Assembly (NCBI GenBank): GCA_022448765.1
Contig: JAKUTI010000033.1
Location: forward strand, 1-16,154
DNA from: Pseudomonadales bacterium
Lineage (GTDB): Bacteria > Pseudomonadota > Gammaproteobacteria > Pseudomonadales > Azotimanducaceae
Direction of reading: 5' to 3'
DNA: 16,154 nucleotides
Within the stretch, counting starts at the first letter, position 1. Each line of letters opens with the position of its first letter. Under the pieces are notes generated by a model that saw only the letters and a list, made by a program, of their open reading frames with translations, did no database searches and had not been told where the DNA came from. The translations under genes were made by a program, and so were the position numbers. This document shows, piece by piece, positions 14,979-16,154 of this stretch.

Positions 14979-16154
14979 ATGCGGTGGATGGTCGTGTGGG
15001 CGTCACTTGGTTGCGGATCACTGCTTAGCGTGTCGTTTGCATACGGCACCGAGCCACTCGACGACCTAACGACCCATTATCTTTTGTTGGCTGCGGCACC
15101 GATTCGCGACGTGAAACCCGGCGATCAGCTGAATGTACTCTTCATCATCGTGGACGACCTGAATATTGCGCTCGGGTCCTATCTCAAGTCGGAGACGAGA
15201 TCACAATACGCGACCGTGAAGACGCCGAACCTCGATCGTCTTGCTGCCGAAGGTGTGCGCTTTGAGCACGCCTTCGTACAGAATCCAGTATGCAATCCCT
15301 CCCGTGCATCGCTCCTGAGCGGCCTTAGGCCGGCGACCGTGGACGTCTATGACGGTTCCACCTGGCCCCGTCATAAGATTGGTAACGGTCTGCGAATGCT
15401 GCCTGAGCATTTCGACGATAACGGCTATTTCACCGCACGGGTCGGTAAGGTCATGCATAACAGATTCGAGCATGCGATCGACTGGGATGTCTCGAAATTC
15501 GCGTTGTCGCGAGATCCCGCAGTGCGCCTGCATGTGCCGGGGTATCTGCCGGGCCATGATCTATCGGAGGTGCGAGATAACACCTGGACCAAAGCGTCGA
15601 AGGATGGCATGTCACGCGCCGAGGTACTTGCCCCAAGCGGCCGTGCCGTCGGGCTGCCGTTATCGTGGCGCGCGACCGAAGAATCGCCGCGCATGACGCC
15701 GGATGGAACGACCGCCACGCGCGTCGTGCAACTTATGGCTGAGAACAGAGACAAACCTTTCTTCATTGCGGCCGGTTTCCACAAGCCGCACCAGCCCTGG
15801 GTCGGCCCTGCCGAGTTCTTCAAACTGCATCCTGTGAACCAAATCCGCTTGGGGTCGACGCCCGCACGCGACACCGAAGACATCCCACCTCCTGGGTATG
15901 AGATCAGAGTCGATGATGCTGCTCACAGCGAGCGCCAGAAGAAACAGGCCGTCGCGGCCTACCACGCCATGGTATCTATGACCGATGCGTACGTGGGCCA
16001 GCTGATGCAAGGCCTCGAAGACCTTGATCTTGCGAAATCTACCATTGTGGTGTTTACCAGCGACCACGGCTTTCACCTTAACGAGCATGGTGGGCTGTGG
16101 CGGAAGCAGTCCCAATTCGACGAAGTGACACGGGTCCCGCTCATCGTCCGATTG
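14979..16154 (+). CDS. Iduronate-2-sulfatase-like sulfatase (3' end outside window)
   Basis: The frame is open to the last base, so the C-terminus is missing; 392 residues are present. A signal peptide (about 1-22, MRWMVVW...SVSFAYG) indicates export. LNVLFIIVDDLN carries the metal-binding Asp59-Asp60. CNPSRASLLSG holds Cys105, the formylglycine residue. GFHKPHQPW and FTSDHGFHLNEHG are characteristic of the iduronate-2-sulfatase-like branch rather than the arylsulfatase A-like branch of the first sulfatase. It would remove sulfate from sulfated sugars or related organic sulfates. The start is uncertain: ATG 14979 or 14988 gives a good signal peptide without a clear Shine-Dalgarno, while ATG 14922 overlaps the DUF3604 stop by 16 bases and would make a longer leader. 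G+C is high here (hand count 70% in 15601-15660). Confidence 0.9.
   Translation, partial: MRWMVVWASLGCGSLLSVSFAYGTEPLDDLTTHYLLLAAAPIRDVKPGDQLNVLFIIVDDLNIALGSYLKSETRSQYATVKTPNLDRLAAEGVRFEHAFVQNPVCNPSRASLLSGLRPATVDVYDGSTWPRHKIGNGLRMLPEHFDDNGYFTARVGKVMHNRFEHAIDWDVSKFALSRDPAVRLHVPGYLPGHDLSEVRDNTWTKASKDGMSRAEVLAPSGRAVGLPLSWRATEESPRMTPDGTTATRVVQLMAENRDKPFFIAAGFHKPHQPWVGPAEFFKLHPVNQIRLGSTPARDTEDIPPPGYEIRVDDAAHSERQKKQAVAAYHAMVSMTDAYVGQLMQGLEDLDLAKSTIVVFTSDHGFHLNEHGGLWRKQSQFDEVTRVPLIVRL

Noticed and set aside
1..16154. Mobile elements, CRISPR arrays, tRNA or rRNA genes
   Set aside because: I looked for transposase or integrase-like proteins, regularly spaced repeats and tRNA-like cloverleaf segments, and saw none.

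Overview
The window reads as chromosomal DNA of a Gram-negative aerobe, probably an environmental or marine proteobacterium. The support is a TonB-dependent outer-membrane receptor, two lipoproteins with lipoboxes, several secreted enzymes, and catabolic genes that need oxygen. I cannot name the genus; a marine gammaproteobacterium is a guess from gene content. I saw no tRNA, rRNA, insertion sequence or CRISPR array.

Layout. (1) 1-2832, plus strand: the 3' end of a TonB-dependent receptor, then a lipoprotein sulfatase. (2) 2833-3161: gene-free spacer. (3) 6628 down to 3162, minus strand: a Spinster-type MFS transporter, a secreted FG-GAP/VCBS repeat protein whose start overlaps the transporter stop by ATGA, and a TetR-family regulator. 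(4) 6826-11256, plus strand: a tight five-gene catabolic operon. It holds the Rieske ring-hydroxylating dioxygenase alpha and beta subunits, a two-domain extradiol (BphC-type) dioxygenase, a LigF/PcpC-like glutathione transferase and a short-chain dehydrogenase. (5) 12851 down to 11336, minus strand: a GlcG/HbpS-like small protein and a secreted esterase. (6) 12946-16154, plus strand: a DUF3604 lipoprotein, then an iduronate-2-sulfatase-like sulfatase cut by the window end.

How the genes may work together (inference). The receptor and MFS carrier would bring in a compound. Surface or periplasmic sulfatases and the esterase would trim sulfate and ester groups from it. The Rieske enzyme would make a dihydrodiol, the dehydrogenase could rearomatise it to a catechol, and the extradiol enzyme would open the ring. 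The glutathione transferase could remove an aryl-ether or halogen substituent. The electron-transfer partners of the Rieske oxygenase and a ring-cleavage-product hydrolase are not in the window, so the pathway must be completed elsewhere.

The most useful non-coding signal is a shared 10-mer of the form A[AC][CT]GACCGGT. It lies in both divergent promoter regions (6700-6709 and 12900-12909), next to or over the predicted -10 boxes, and again at 2850-2859. It looks like the operator of a TetR-type repressor, and the local TetR gene is the natural candidate. That would join the transporter operon, the dioxygenase operon and the DUF3604/GlcG pair into one regulon. The outer sulfatase genes are visibly richer in G+C than the central operons (hand counts of 65-70% versus 48% in 60-base samples), which hints at a different history for the middle block.
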